64,000 bases of DNA from Imbricaverruca yamaguchii (Eukaryota > Arthropoda > Thecostraca > Neoverrucidae). Where the stretch lies: positions 108,501 through 172,500 of the forward strand of contig JAOTOL010001205.1 of NCBI GenBank assembly GCA_034440575.1, given 5' to 3'. The position numbers were made by a program, and so were the translations under genes. The notes beneath the pieces are model-generated. The model ran no database searches. It saw only the letters and a program-made list of their open reading frames with translations, and was not told the DNA's origin. The number at the start of each line of letters is the position of its first letter. Position 1 is the stretch's first letter. Below are positions 32,799 to 43,700 of this stretch, piece after piece.

Positions 32799-33280
32799 TG
32801 ATACAGCTGCCGTGTTGAGTTGTTGGCTTGCGGCTGCCCTCGGGCTACGTTAGCCGAGACATAGCCGCCTACCTGTGGCTGACCTTGAGCTATGTGAGCC
32901 GTTACGTAACAGCCGTGTCGAGCCGTTGGTCTGTGTCTGACCTCAGGTCGTGTCAGCCGTGATAGAGCTGCCGTGTGCCCAACCCACCCGGTGCCAACTT
33001 CGATTGGAATGTATCTCCGTAGAACATCCAGCGTGCAACATGAAATGCATCTCATGTGTCGAAGTGGGTGGCCTGAATCATCCTTGTTTGTAACGATGTG
33101 TAACGATATGTGGCCAGGTAATGGCACCCTGCGATATGCAGTACAAGAGTCCGTAATACATTACGCAGCGATTGTGATGCTGGTATTACATCTATCCCGA
33201 GCTATCTCTAACTGTGAAGACCGTCAGTGAGGAGTTACATCATGCACATGGCTCGAGCTGTGATGACTAGGCCTTAGACA
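32799..33280. other. SNAPC1 3' flank, degenerate repeats
   Basis: Loose repetition of 'gccgtg..gagccg' motifs for about 170 bp. No gene. Confidence 0.45.
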
Positions 33281-33359
33281 TGTCTCGGGCTAGGCCATCG
33301 GGAACCGCAGCATCCACAATGCACCTTTCTCGAGCTGTGACAGCGGATACCACTACATA

Positions 33360-35390
33360 CACGTGTCTGGATATGTGGCAGTGGGACCGCTGCATACACG
33401 TGTCGGGAGCTGTGAAGGTGGGACCGCTGCATACACGTGTCCGGAGCTGTGAAGGTGGGACCGCTGCATACACGTGTCCGGAGCTGTGAAGGTGGGACCG
33501 CTGTACACACGTGTCGGGAGCTGCGACAGTGGGACTACTGCACACACGTGTCGGGAGCTGTGAAGGTGGGACCGCTGTACACACGTGTCTGGAGCTGTGA
33601 AGGTGGGACCACTGCACACACGTGTCTGGAGCTGTGAAGGTGGGACTACTGCACACACGTGTCGGGAGCTGTGAAGGTGGGACCGCTGTACACACGTGTC
33701 TGGAGCTGTGAAGGTGGGGACCACTGCACACACGTGTCTGGAGCTGTGAAGGTGGGACTACTGCACACACGTGTCTGGAGCTGTGAAGGTGGGACTACTG
33801 CACACACGTGTCGGGAGCTGTGAAGGTGGGACCGCTGTACACACGTGTCTGGAGCTGTGAAGGTGGGACCACTGCACACACGTGTCTGGAGCTGTGAAGG
33901 TGGGACTACTGCACACACGTGTCTGGAGCTGTGAAGGTGGGACCACTGTACACACGTGTCTGGAGCTGCAACAGTGGGACCGCTGTACACACGTGTCCGG
34001 AGCTGTGACAGTTGGACCGCTGTACACACGTGTCCGGAGCTGTGAAGGTGGGACCGCTGTACACACGTGTCCGGAGCTGCGACAGTGGGACCGCTGCACA
34101 CACGTGGCTGGAGCTGTGACAGTGGGACCGCTGTACACATGTGGCTGGAGCTGTGACGGTGGGACCGCTGTACACACGTGTCGGGAGCTGTGACGGTGGG
34201 ACCGCTGTACACACGTGTCGGGAGCTGTGACAGTGGGACCGCTGTACACACGTGTCTGGAGCTGCGACAGTGGGACCACTGTACACACGTGTCGGGAGCT
34301 GTGAAGGTGGGACCACTGCACACACGTGTCGGGAGCTGCGACAGTGGGACCACTGTACACACGTGTCTGGAGCTGTGAAGGTGGGACCACTGTACACACG
34401 TGTCTGGAGCTGCAACAGTGGGACCGCTGTACACACGTGTCGGGAGCTGTGACATTTGGACCGCTGTACACACGTGTCCAGAGCTGTGAAGGTGGGACCG
34501 CTGTACACACGTGTCCGGAGCTGCGACAGTGGGACCGCTGTACACACGTGTCTGGAGCTGCAACAGTGGGACCGCTGTACACACGTGTCCAGAGCTGCGA
34601 CAGTGGGACCGCTGTACACACGTGTCTGGAGCTGCAACAGTGGGACCGCTGTACACACGTGTCCGGAGCTGTGACAGTTGGACCGCTGTACACACGTGTC
34701 CGGAGCTGTGAAGGTGGGACCGCTGTACACACGTGTCCGGAGCTGCGACAGTGGGACCGCTGTACACATGTGGCTGGAGCTGTGACAGTGGGACCGCTGC
34801 ACACACGTGTCGGGAGCTGTGAAGGCGGGACTACTGCACACACGTGTCGAGAGCTGTGAAGGCGGGACTACTGCACACATGTGTCTGGTGCTGTGACAGT
34901 GGGACCACTGCACACACGTGTCGGGAGCTGTGAAGGCGGGACTACTGCACACACGTGTCGAGAGCTGTGAAGGCGGGACTACTGCACACATGTGTCTGGT
35001 GCTGTGACAGTGGGACCGCTGCACACACGTGTCGGGAGCTGTGAAGGCGGGACTACTGCACACACGTGTCGGGAGCTGTGACAGTGGGACCGCTGTACAC
35101 ACGTGTCTGGTGCTGTGACAGTGGGACTACTGCACACACGTGTCGGGAGCTGTGACAGTGGGACCACTGCACACATGTGTCTGATGCTGTGACAGTGGGA
35201 TCACTGCACACACGTGTCGGGAGCTGTGGCAGTTAGACACTGCATACACGTGTCCAGAGCTGCGACAGTGGGACCACTGTACACACGTGTCTGGAGCTGT
35301 GACAATGGGACCGCTTCATACACGTGTCGGGAGCTGTGACGGTGGAGCGACTCCAGCTGTGGCGGTAGTGTCTGAAGCTGTGACACTGGA
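33360..35390. repeat. 37-bp minisatellite, about 54 copies, with an E-box per unit
   Basis: Unit TGTGAAGGTGGGACCGCTGT plus ACACACGTGTCCGGAGC. Nearly every unit holds the palindrome ACACGTGT with the E-box core CACGTG. A 37-bp period shifts frame each unit, which creates long cyclic ORFs in all frames of both strands. None is considered a gene. Confidence 0.95.
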
Positions 35391-35419
35391 GTGTCTTGAG
35401 TTGCGACTCGCGTCTGCTG

Positions 35420-36090
35420 TGATGCATGCACACATGTCTCGCACCGCATTCTGTGGTATGTTCCGTAAGACCTTTCTTTTGCTGCGTTCAGAAACTTTTT
35501 CTGATGAATACTACACTATTGAAAATTGGAGCCGATGATATATTGCCTCAGCAAAGCTTACACAGCCACGCGACAACACTGGAAACACGTGGCTCGACAC
35601 TCCATCGTCCAGCCTGAAGTTATGTTTCCGGCCCAGTCGTCCATCATAGGCATGCGCACAAGAACAAGGAGGAAATGAATACTCCACTTCCCTGGGTCCT
35701 TGACCGTGAACACTCGCAGGTGCATGGTAAATATGTACTTTTTAAATGGCTTGATTCCAATTTTTGGACGATTCCATCCACTTGATCACAGGCCAAGTTA
35801 CGATTGCGCGATATTGTATTATTCGCAATCTCCACATTGTGCTTGATCCTTGTCCAGCTTTGTAAATATTTGACACAGTTCATTACAATAACAAGAATAT
35901 AACATGACTAATATAAGCCTCAGTTCAGACGCGGAACAAGGCGCAAGCAATCGTTATGACACTCGCCGGTATCAGCAGTAAACGACGCGTATGACACTAT
36001 CCGAAAATATGCATAGCTTGCACAACCTCGTCTCACTCCACGTCCCCAAGAGCGCGCACTCCCTGGCGGAATACTCTGGCCACCCGGGCA
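35420..36090. other. Intergenic, nothing recognised
   Basis: No exon or repeat family identified. Confidence 0.4.
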
Positions 36091-36099
36091 TGATAACGG

Positions 36100-36480
36100 C
36101 GGGGCCACGCCGGCCGAGGAACGACGTGTCGACCACTTTTCCTCCACATGTGTCTCGGCACGCGTCTGTGTCGCCTCGGGGGATCGAGGCACGACGTGTC
36201 GACCTCTGCCTCCGCGGGTGTCTCGGCACGTGTCTGTGTCACCTCAGGGGATCGAGACACGATGTGACGACCACTTGCAGTCGGGAGATGCGTAACCCTC
36301 TCCATTGTGTACCCGGGATCGAGGCGCGATGTGCCGACCAATCGGCCCCTGCAGATGTCTCGGCGTATGTCGCCTGGGGGGGTCGAGGTGGTGTGCCCAC
36401 CACTCGGCGTCTGGAGATATGCGGCCTCTCATCCTCTCCGGCGCGTGTCTGTGTCGCCTCGGGGGAGGTGGTCGGCCACG
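36100..36480. repeat. Degenerate 70-80-bp repeat
   Basis: About four or five diverged copies containing 'ggatcgaggcacgacgtgtcgac' and 'gtgtctgtgtcgcctcggggg'. Confidence 0.6.
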
Positions 36481-36554
36481 CCCGGCCAACTCCGGCAGCG
36501 GCTGGCTCACAGGTACGTGGTGCGGGACGCCTGAACCATCTCCCCCTGCGACCA

Positions 36555-36590
36555 TCATCCGGTGGCGCCGCCGCGCACCGACCGCATCAC
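36555..36590 (-). CDS. Possible terminal exon of the neuroligin-like gene
   Basis: After an acceptor GACGTTGCAG, a phase-0 frame gives VMRSVRGGATG and a stop. It would follow exon 10 in phase. It is short and unsupported by homology. The 27-bp minisatellite ends just upstream of this acceptor. Confidence 0.2.
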   Translation of the reverse strand: MMRSVRGGATG

Positions 36591-36611
36591 CTGCAACGTC
36601 ACGGGTGTCAG

Positions 36612-36935
36612 CCGACACAGGAGGTGTAGCCTGCATAGCCGACACCGGAGGTGTAGCCTGCATAGCCGACACCGGAGGTGTAGCCGGCATAGCCGACACC
36701 GGAGGTGTAGCCGGCATAGCCGACACCGGAGGTGTAGCCTGCATAGCCGACACCGGAGGTGTAGCCTGCATAGCCGACACCGGAGGTGTAGCCTGCATAG
36801 CCGACACCGGAGGTGTAGCCTGCATAGCCGACACCGGAGGTGTAGCCTGCATAGCCGACACCGGAGGTGTAGCCTGCATAGCCGACACCGGAGGTGTAGC
36901 CGGCATAGCCGACACCGGAGGTGTAGCCGGCATAC
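36612..36935. repeat. 27-bp minisatellite, 12 copies
   Basis: Nearly perfect unit ACACCGGAGGTGTAGCCTG plus CATAGCCG. The period is divisible by three, hence long repeat ORFs (RLCRLHLRC type) that I do not call. Confidence 0.95.
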
Positions 36936-37428
36936 TGGGCGACGGTTCACACTATGTCGCTCAACCCTTCCAATTCCTTCCTGCGGCTGGATTTGACGTG
37001 GTGTGCTTACGCCAACGAAGGTAGCATAACATACGCCAAACATTTTCTGACGTCGCAAAGTGACGTCACCACGAAATGCGTTGGCATATTGTGGCCCCCA
37101 GTCCTCTCATTTACTTGACGTCAATGCCTTCACACCTGGTTCGACTGATGGACGTTATCCACAGGCATTCAACTTGCATTTGTACCATATGGTGATGAGT
37201 TAAAATGCAATTTTTATTGGTTTTGTATTCGATTGTCCATTTATGTTCAGCGTGCTGCAATGCTCCAAGTGTAACTTCTCTCTGACTTGTGTATAAGTTA
37301 ATTGTATCTATTGTCAGAATGGTGAGTGGATGAATCAGGAAACGGAGGTGATTGAAAGTGAAGTTAGGTGAAGCGTTTTTCCCACAATGATGAGGAATAC
37401 TGTATTTCTGCGAAGGCATTAATTGTGT

Positions 37429-37483
37429 TGGTTGGTTATTTGGGCTTTCGGGCGCATCGACTGCGTTGGTAATACAGCGCCCA
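37429..37483 (-). mobile_element. Hairpin mini-retroposon 3 (55 bp)
   Basis: Minus strand reads TGGGCGCTGTATTACC ... GATGCGCCC and an AACC tail. Perfect 13-bp duplications GCATTAATTGTGT lie at 37416-37428 and 37484-37496. Confidence 0.9.
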
Positions 37484-37601
37484 GCATTAATTGTGTAGCA
37501 GGCATGATGATAGATAGACATGACAGTCAGTAGGCATGACATTCACATCCTTCTTTCTTGTCAATTACAACAAACACCGATGTCGTTGGCCAATTGTTTA
37601 C

Positions 37602-37793
37602 CCGGCTGATGACGTCGTCGCTGTCGTAGCCGTCCTTGCGTCCGCGCGCCACGCAGACGACCAGCGCTGCCACCAGCGCGGCCGTCAGCAGCGCACACAC
37701 GACCAGCAGCAGCCACGTGGATATCTGGAAGGCGTACGACTCGGCGGCCATCTGCTCCACCAGAGGCAGCGTGTCCAGCCAGAAGGAGGCTTC
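37602..37793 (-). CDS. Neuroligin-like exon 10 (transmembrane)
   Basis: Acceptor GCTCCAG, likely donor GTAAAC. Encodes EASFWLDTLPLVEQM, then a hydrophobic helix (STWLLLVVCALLTAALVAAL) and a basic stop-transfer RGRKDGYDSDD. If the donor is skipped, the frame continues 25 codons to a stop at 37527. Confidence 0.85.
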
Positions 37794-40700
37794 CTGGAGC
37801 GGTCAGTGTTCGGCACGTCAACGCCGTGGTCGCGTTCGGTCACGGGGTCGGGGTTCGCCTCGCAACTCAAACGGCGGTTGCACGACGGTAATCCTGTCGT
37901 GTCTCGCACATAGAGGACCATCTCGTGCCCTCAGCATGAAACCAACCGCGTCAAACGAAGTAGAGCATACACTGTACCTATACAATCGACTACTGAGACC
38001 GAAAATGACATGGACAATGATATACCTTGGGCTATGATAGCCCAAGGCACCAACTGTTCCTACCCACATGTATGGGCTCTCGTGGACCGGATCTCATTAA
38101 CTCATTGACGGTGGTTTGTACCTGTCCGAGCACCTAGTAAAATGAACATGCACACAAAATAATACTGGACTGAGTAGGAAGATTGTCGTTTCATGGTATG
38201 ATGCTGGCGCCGCCTGCGCACACACAAAATAATCAATCCAGCATTTCGTAAAACACCCGAAGAAAACTGCGATCTCGTCAGCGAAAACTCACCCTCGCCC
38301 GGTATCCGGCTAGCATGGGCAGCGGCATCACCGAGAGGTTGTAGTACACGACTTGGCCGCTAGAGCTAGGGGTCCACGGCGGCCGTCCAGACGGGTCCGT
38401 GCCGGGGATGGTCGGCGCTCTGCCGCAGGGATCACAGGTGAGCAGCGCTCGGTCACAGCCAGCCGCGCGGATCGCTACGCTCCAGCTGGGCGGGCTGCGC
38501 CGTAATTTCGCAACGCGTCCAGATAATATCTGTAGACGCGGCAGATAGTCGCATGTACGCGCACGCAGGAACACTGGACAGAACGCATGCAGCCCATCAA
38601 CATGCACGGGGTGTAGGTAGCTCAGGCTGAACGTCCGACACGCCAGAGGTATGAGGTTCGATTCCCCGCGGTGCCCGCCCGTCCTGCCCGGGTGAGGGAC
38701 GGGTGACGTCATACAGCCTCAGCTGCTGAGCGCGTCGAACTAACAAAAGACCACAATCAACCAATGAACATGCATATGGAATGGCATAGAAATAGAGGGA
38801 AATTTCAGAACAAAATAAAAAATTAATGGTGGTCAATTTTTTAACAAGCGCGAAGTGGTCTTCATTGACTGGGCATACGAAGAAACAAAGCAAATAACAT
38901 TAAATTTGCAACTGCGTTTAATTACGGGTTATTTTTGGTGTGTTTCTAATTTGTCCCTGTTAATGAATGCCAATTTTATGGATGGTTTTTGCTAAATATT
39001 AACCACCATGAACCCCGTGAGAGAAATAAAGACATTTATCGGGCAAATTCTTCGGAAAATTGGTATAACAGCTTCACTGGCATCCCATGAGTTGCAAAAA
39101 CCGTGTCAAAATGCTACCGAACTACCATGCTACCAAGATTTTTCTTTCGATCTTCGGGCATCAGTTACTCACCCGGTAAGTGCGAAGTTGGACCAGTAGG
39201 TGGTCATCACCTCGGACATATGCTGGTCGGACGCCGAGTACTGGCCAAACGAGATCGGCGACCGGTACAAGTACAGCAGCTCGTCGCCGTGGCTCACGCC
39301 TGTGTATATAGGCGCGCAACTTCAGAGGTGCACAGGCGCACAACTTCAGAGGCGCACAGGCGTACAACTTCAGACGTGCACAGGCGCACAATTCCAGAGG
39401 TGCACAGGCGCACAGGTGTACAACTTCAGAGACGCACAGGCGCACAGGCGCACAACTCCAGAGGCTCACATGCGCACAACTGCAGAGGCTTGTCACCGCT
39501 GCCTGCAGCAAATATGCACAGGCTACCGTGCAGGTCTCTGGACATGTACTACACCGCATGGGAGATGACGTTGGTGGACAGGGGTGGACATGGAAATTTG
39601 CTGACCTTTCAGGATCTTCTAGGACGTTAAAACGCATAGAAAGCCGCATGTTTGCTATGCTTTGGCAGTATGAGTATCTCGGGGTCGTAGAAGTATCTGG
39701 GAAAATGACGAGCCAAGCCGCTTCTCCAGTTGATTCTTGTCATAAAATGCTCGAAGAGGGTCAGTGGTTGCGACTCCTCAAACATTTGATGGTGTTCTCA
39801 GTGGTCTCTTGCTCCTATGCCCTGGCGCCTGTCCATTGTCAGCAAACCTGATAAGTTAGCTCCGTCCACGTGATATGCGGTTTATACTCACGGTGTTGGT
39901 AGCAGAGGAAAGAGCCACTTGCACGAACACCAGCGAACACTCCTTTATGAACGTTCTTTATGAACTCCTCTCACGTCCTTTCACATCCTTTCACCCCTCC
40001 TTTATTAACGTCGCGTTCCATCGTTTACTTCTGCTTTGCCTTAATTGGGTGGGATGTTCCCGGAAAACATCGCCTCAACGCGACCAAAAACCATTAGAGT
40101 TTCCATGAAACAGGCTGGACGAAAAAGACGCGCCAACGTGGCGCAGATGAACGCAGATACCTCGCACCCTCTTCACTGAAACAAGGGAAGGGGGTTGTGG
40201 GTTTGTGCTAATGGCAGCGTTGGCGTTGGCCGTGCTGTGGTGTTTTGTTGGGTGTGTTGTGCTAGCTGTGCTGTGCTGGCTATGTTTATCTTTTGGTGGT
40301 GTGGAGTGTGTTGTGGTGTTGGCTATGTTAGTTGTATGGGCTATGTTAGCTGTGTTGGCTGTATTGGATGTACGGTGGCGTTTGCTGTGTTGGATATGCT
40401 GTTACTTTGGCTGTACTGGATGTATTGTGATACTGACTGTGTTGGATATACTGCGGCGTTGGGTGTGTTGGCTGTGTTGGGTGTACTGGGGTGTCGGCTG
40501 CCGCCCTCTCCACCGTGGTCCAGTATGTCGGTGTCGGCTGTGTTTAGTATGCTGTGGTGTCAGAGCCTCACCGTGGTCCAGTATGTCGGTGTCGGCTGTG
40601 TTTGGTATGCTGTGGTGTCAGAACCTCACCGTGGTCCAGTATGGCGGTGTCGGCTGTGTTTGGTATGCTGTGGTGTCAGAGCCTCACCGTGGTCCAGTAT

Positions 40701-43700
40701 GGCGGTGTCGGCTGCCGCCATCTCCACTGTGGTCCAGTATGGCGGTGTCGGCTGTGTTTGGTATGCTGTGGTGTCAGAACCTCACCGTGGTCCGGTATGG
40801 CGATGTCGACTATGGTCGGTATGCTGTGGTGTGAGAACCTCACCGTGGTCTAGTACGTCGGTGTCGGCTGTGTTTGGTATGCTGCGGTGTCAGAGCCTCA
40901 CCGTGGTCCAGTATGGCGGTGTCGGCTGTGCTTGGTATGCCGTGGTGTCAGAACCTCACCGTGGTCCAGTATGGCGGTGTCGGCTGTGTTTGGTATGCTG
41001 CGGTGTCAGAGCCTCACTGTGGTCCAGTATGTCGGTGTCGGCTGTGTGTGGTATGCTGTGGTGTCAGAACCTCACCGTGATCTAGTATGGCGGCTGCCGC
41101 CTGTCTCACCGTGGTCCAGTATGTCGGCGTCGGCTGTGTTTGGTATGCTGTGGTGTCAGAGCCTCACCATGGTCCAGTATGTCGGTGTCGGCTGTGTTTG
41201 GTATGTTGTGGTGTCAGAGCCTCACCGTGATCCAGTATGGCGGCTGCCGCCCGTCTCACCGTGGTCCAGTATGTCGGCTGTGTTTGGTATGCTGTGGTGT
41301 CAGAGCCTCACCATGGTCCAGTATGGCGGCTGCCGCCCGTCTCACCGTGATCCAGTATGTCGGCGTCCAGGCCGCGACTGCGCAGGCGCCGACTGAGCGG
41401 CGTCGTGTGGCTCGGCCCGCCCGGCAGCCGGTGGCTGAACAGGTAGCTGAAGACTGGCGCCGAGGCCGTGTGCAGGCGCACCGCCACGTCGTGGCACGTG
41501 GTGTACCACGCGTCCGTCAGCAGCTGGAACAGTCACATCGTCAACAGCAGCGGCACATCGTCAGTCAGATCAGTCCCCTCACACTCTGCCGTCGGCTGCA
41601 TGTCCAGTGAAGGCAGCAGAGCACATTTGGGAAATGGACGCTCCGAACAAGTCGATATTAAGATCAGGCATGAAATATTTAAGAGAAAGAATTTGCTGCA
41701 ATTTTACATGGCCTCCTAGCCTCATCCCTCCCTGTATCTACGATTCCTCATGAAGCGACACCCGTGGCGTCAACTTTACTGGGGTGGTCGTGTACTTTTC
41801 AATGCAGCTTTCAGGCATAATTGCATGCATTTTTTTCAATGCAGATTTCAGGCATAATTGCATGCATTTTTTCAATGCAGCTTTCAGACATAATTGCATG
41901 CATTATTTGTCACGCCTCATTTCCGTCCACCCTGCAACAGGTCGCCTCTGCCGCCACCGTCGTCGCACCTCCGTCAGGCGCGGGATGACGTCAGCGGGGC
42001 TGGCGTAGTCCACGCCGCTCATGTACTGGCGCTTGACGGCGTCCACCAGCGCCGCCTGGTGGCTGTAGTTGTAACTGAGGATGTAGTCGATGGCCCAGTC
42101 GACGACTTCGCGCTCCATGTAGTCGCCGTCGGTGGGACGGTCGGCCTCCAGGTACTGATCTGACAACACATGGGCGCTAAATGCTCACACCTGGTCGATG
42201 CGCCCTAAAGCTCAAATGACCAACCAACGATCTGACAACACACACGCAATCTCCAGGTACTGGCCTGGCAGCATAGTCTCCCGATATTGGTTAACGTACG
42301 CACTGCAGACCATCTGTCCCGGGTCAATACGTACAGAGCACGGTCCGCAGACCCTCTGTCCCGGGTCAGTACGTACAGAGCACGGTCTGTAGACCCTCTG
42401 TCCCGGGTCAGTACGTACAGAGCACGGTCTGCAGACTCTGTCCCGGGTCAGTACGTACAGAGCACGGTGTGCAGGGCCTCTGTCTCGGGTCAGTACTACA
42501 GAGCACGGTCTGCAGACCCTCTGTCCCGGGTCAGTACGTACAGAGCACGGTCCGCAGACCCTCTGTCCCGGGTCAGTACGTACAGAGCACGGTGTACAGA
42601 CCCTCTGTCCCGGGTCAGTACGTACAGAGCACGGTCCGCAGACCCTCTGTCCCGGGTCAGTACGTACAGAGCACGGTGTACAGACCCTCTGTCCCGGGTC
42701 GGTACGTACAGAGCACGGTGTGCAGACCCTCTGTCCCGGGTCAGTACGTACAGAGCACGGTGTGCAGACCCTCTGTCCCGGGTCAGTTCGTACAGAGTAC
42801 GGTCTGCAGACCCTCTGTCTCGGGTCAGTACGTACAGAGCACGGTGTGCAGACCCTCTGTCCCGGGTCAGTACGTACAGAGCACGGTCTGCAGGGTCCTG
42901 GGCCTAGATCAGCACGTACAGAGCACGGTCTGCAGACCCTCTGCCTCGGGTCAGTACGTACAGAGCACGGTCTGCAGGGCCTCGTCGCTGGTGATGCCGG
43001 TCAGCAGCGGCAGCTGGGTGAAGTCTCTGGTCTCCAGCAGCGCGCGGGGCTCGGCAGACAGCACCGGCTCGTCTCGCAGCCCTCCGTCTATCACTGGCCG
43101 CATTCGCATGTTGAAGCTGACGAACCTCTGCAAGGTGCACCAAATCGCCGCCAGTTAAGGTGTTGTCAGTCACCTGTCAACCAGGGCCAACTCCAGTCAG
43201 TCAGGGTAGCGTGATATGATGGCACACATGGCCTCTCCATAGGTGGTAGTGGCTATTGGTTTTACGACACGTCGACCGTTGAGTCATGTAGCGTCACCAA
43301 TCTCTTACGCCGCTTGGCCGCGGGCGAAGGGTAGCGACAGGTGAGACTCAAACCCACAATCTTTCGATTGTGAGACGGGCAACTTACCCCTAGACTACTC
43401 ATCCCCGTCTCTCCATAAAACTTGGTGCCTTTTATAGTGTGTGCTCAGCACCATTTGCCGTGGCGGTAAGCCAATAACATTGGTCAATACTATTATACCG
43501 AAGTGCCAGCCCTAATGCTTATCTGTACGCATGATATTTAACTTCGCAGGGTTGGAGGGCTGCCCCTCCAGAGCCCTCTAGGATTTTGCCGGGATAGCGA
43601 CAAAATGAGTAGATGCAGAGAAAGGTAACCTTCACTAGGACTAGGACGGGTCAAACAGAGGTTCGAAACCTTGGAAGTCACGCCACTTGGAATAGCTGCA

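Noticed and set aside
33353..35176. Very long ORFs of 120-400 residues on both strands (repeats of CAVVPPSQLPTRVCSGP type)
   Set aside because: They are generated by the 37-bp minisatellite, which opens all three frames in rotation on both strands. No start context, splice sites or family resemblance.
36244..37058. Repeat ORFs (PVSAMQATP, CRLHLR) over the 27-bp array
   Set aside because: Same reason: tandem DNA with a period divisible by three. Only a tiny possible terminal exon at 36555-36590 was kept, at low confidence.
40516..42961. CRISPR array
   Set aside because: Direct repeats are contiguous without unique spacers and the genome is eukaryotic.
42287..43158. 200-residue ORFs through the 42-bp array on the plus strand
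   Set aside because: Antisense to the neuroligin-like exon and explained by the array.
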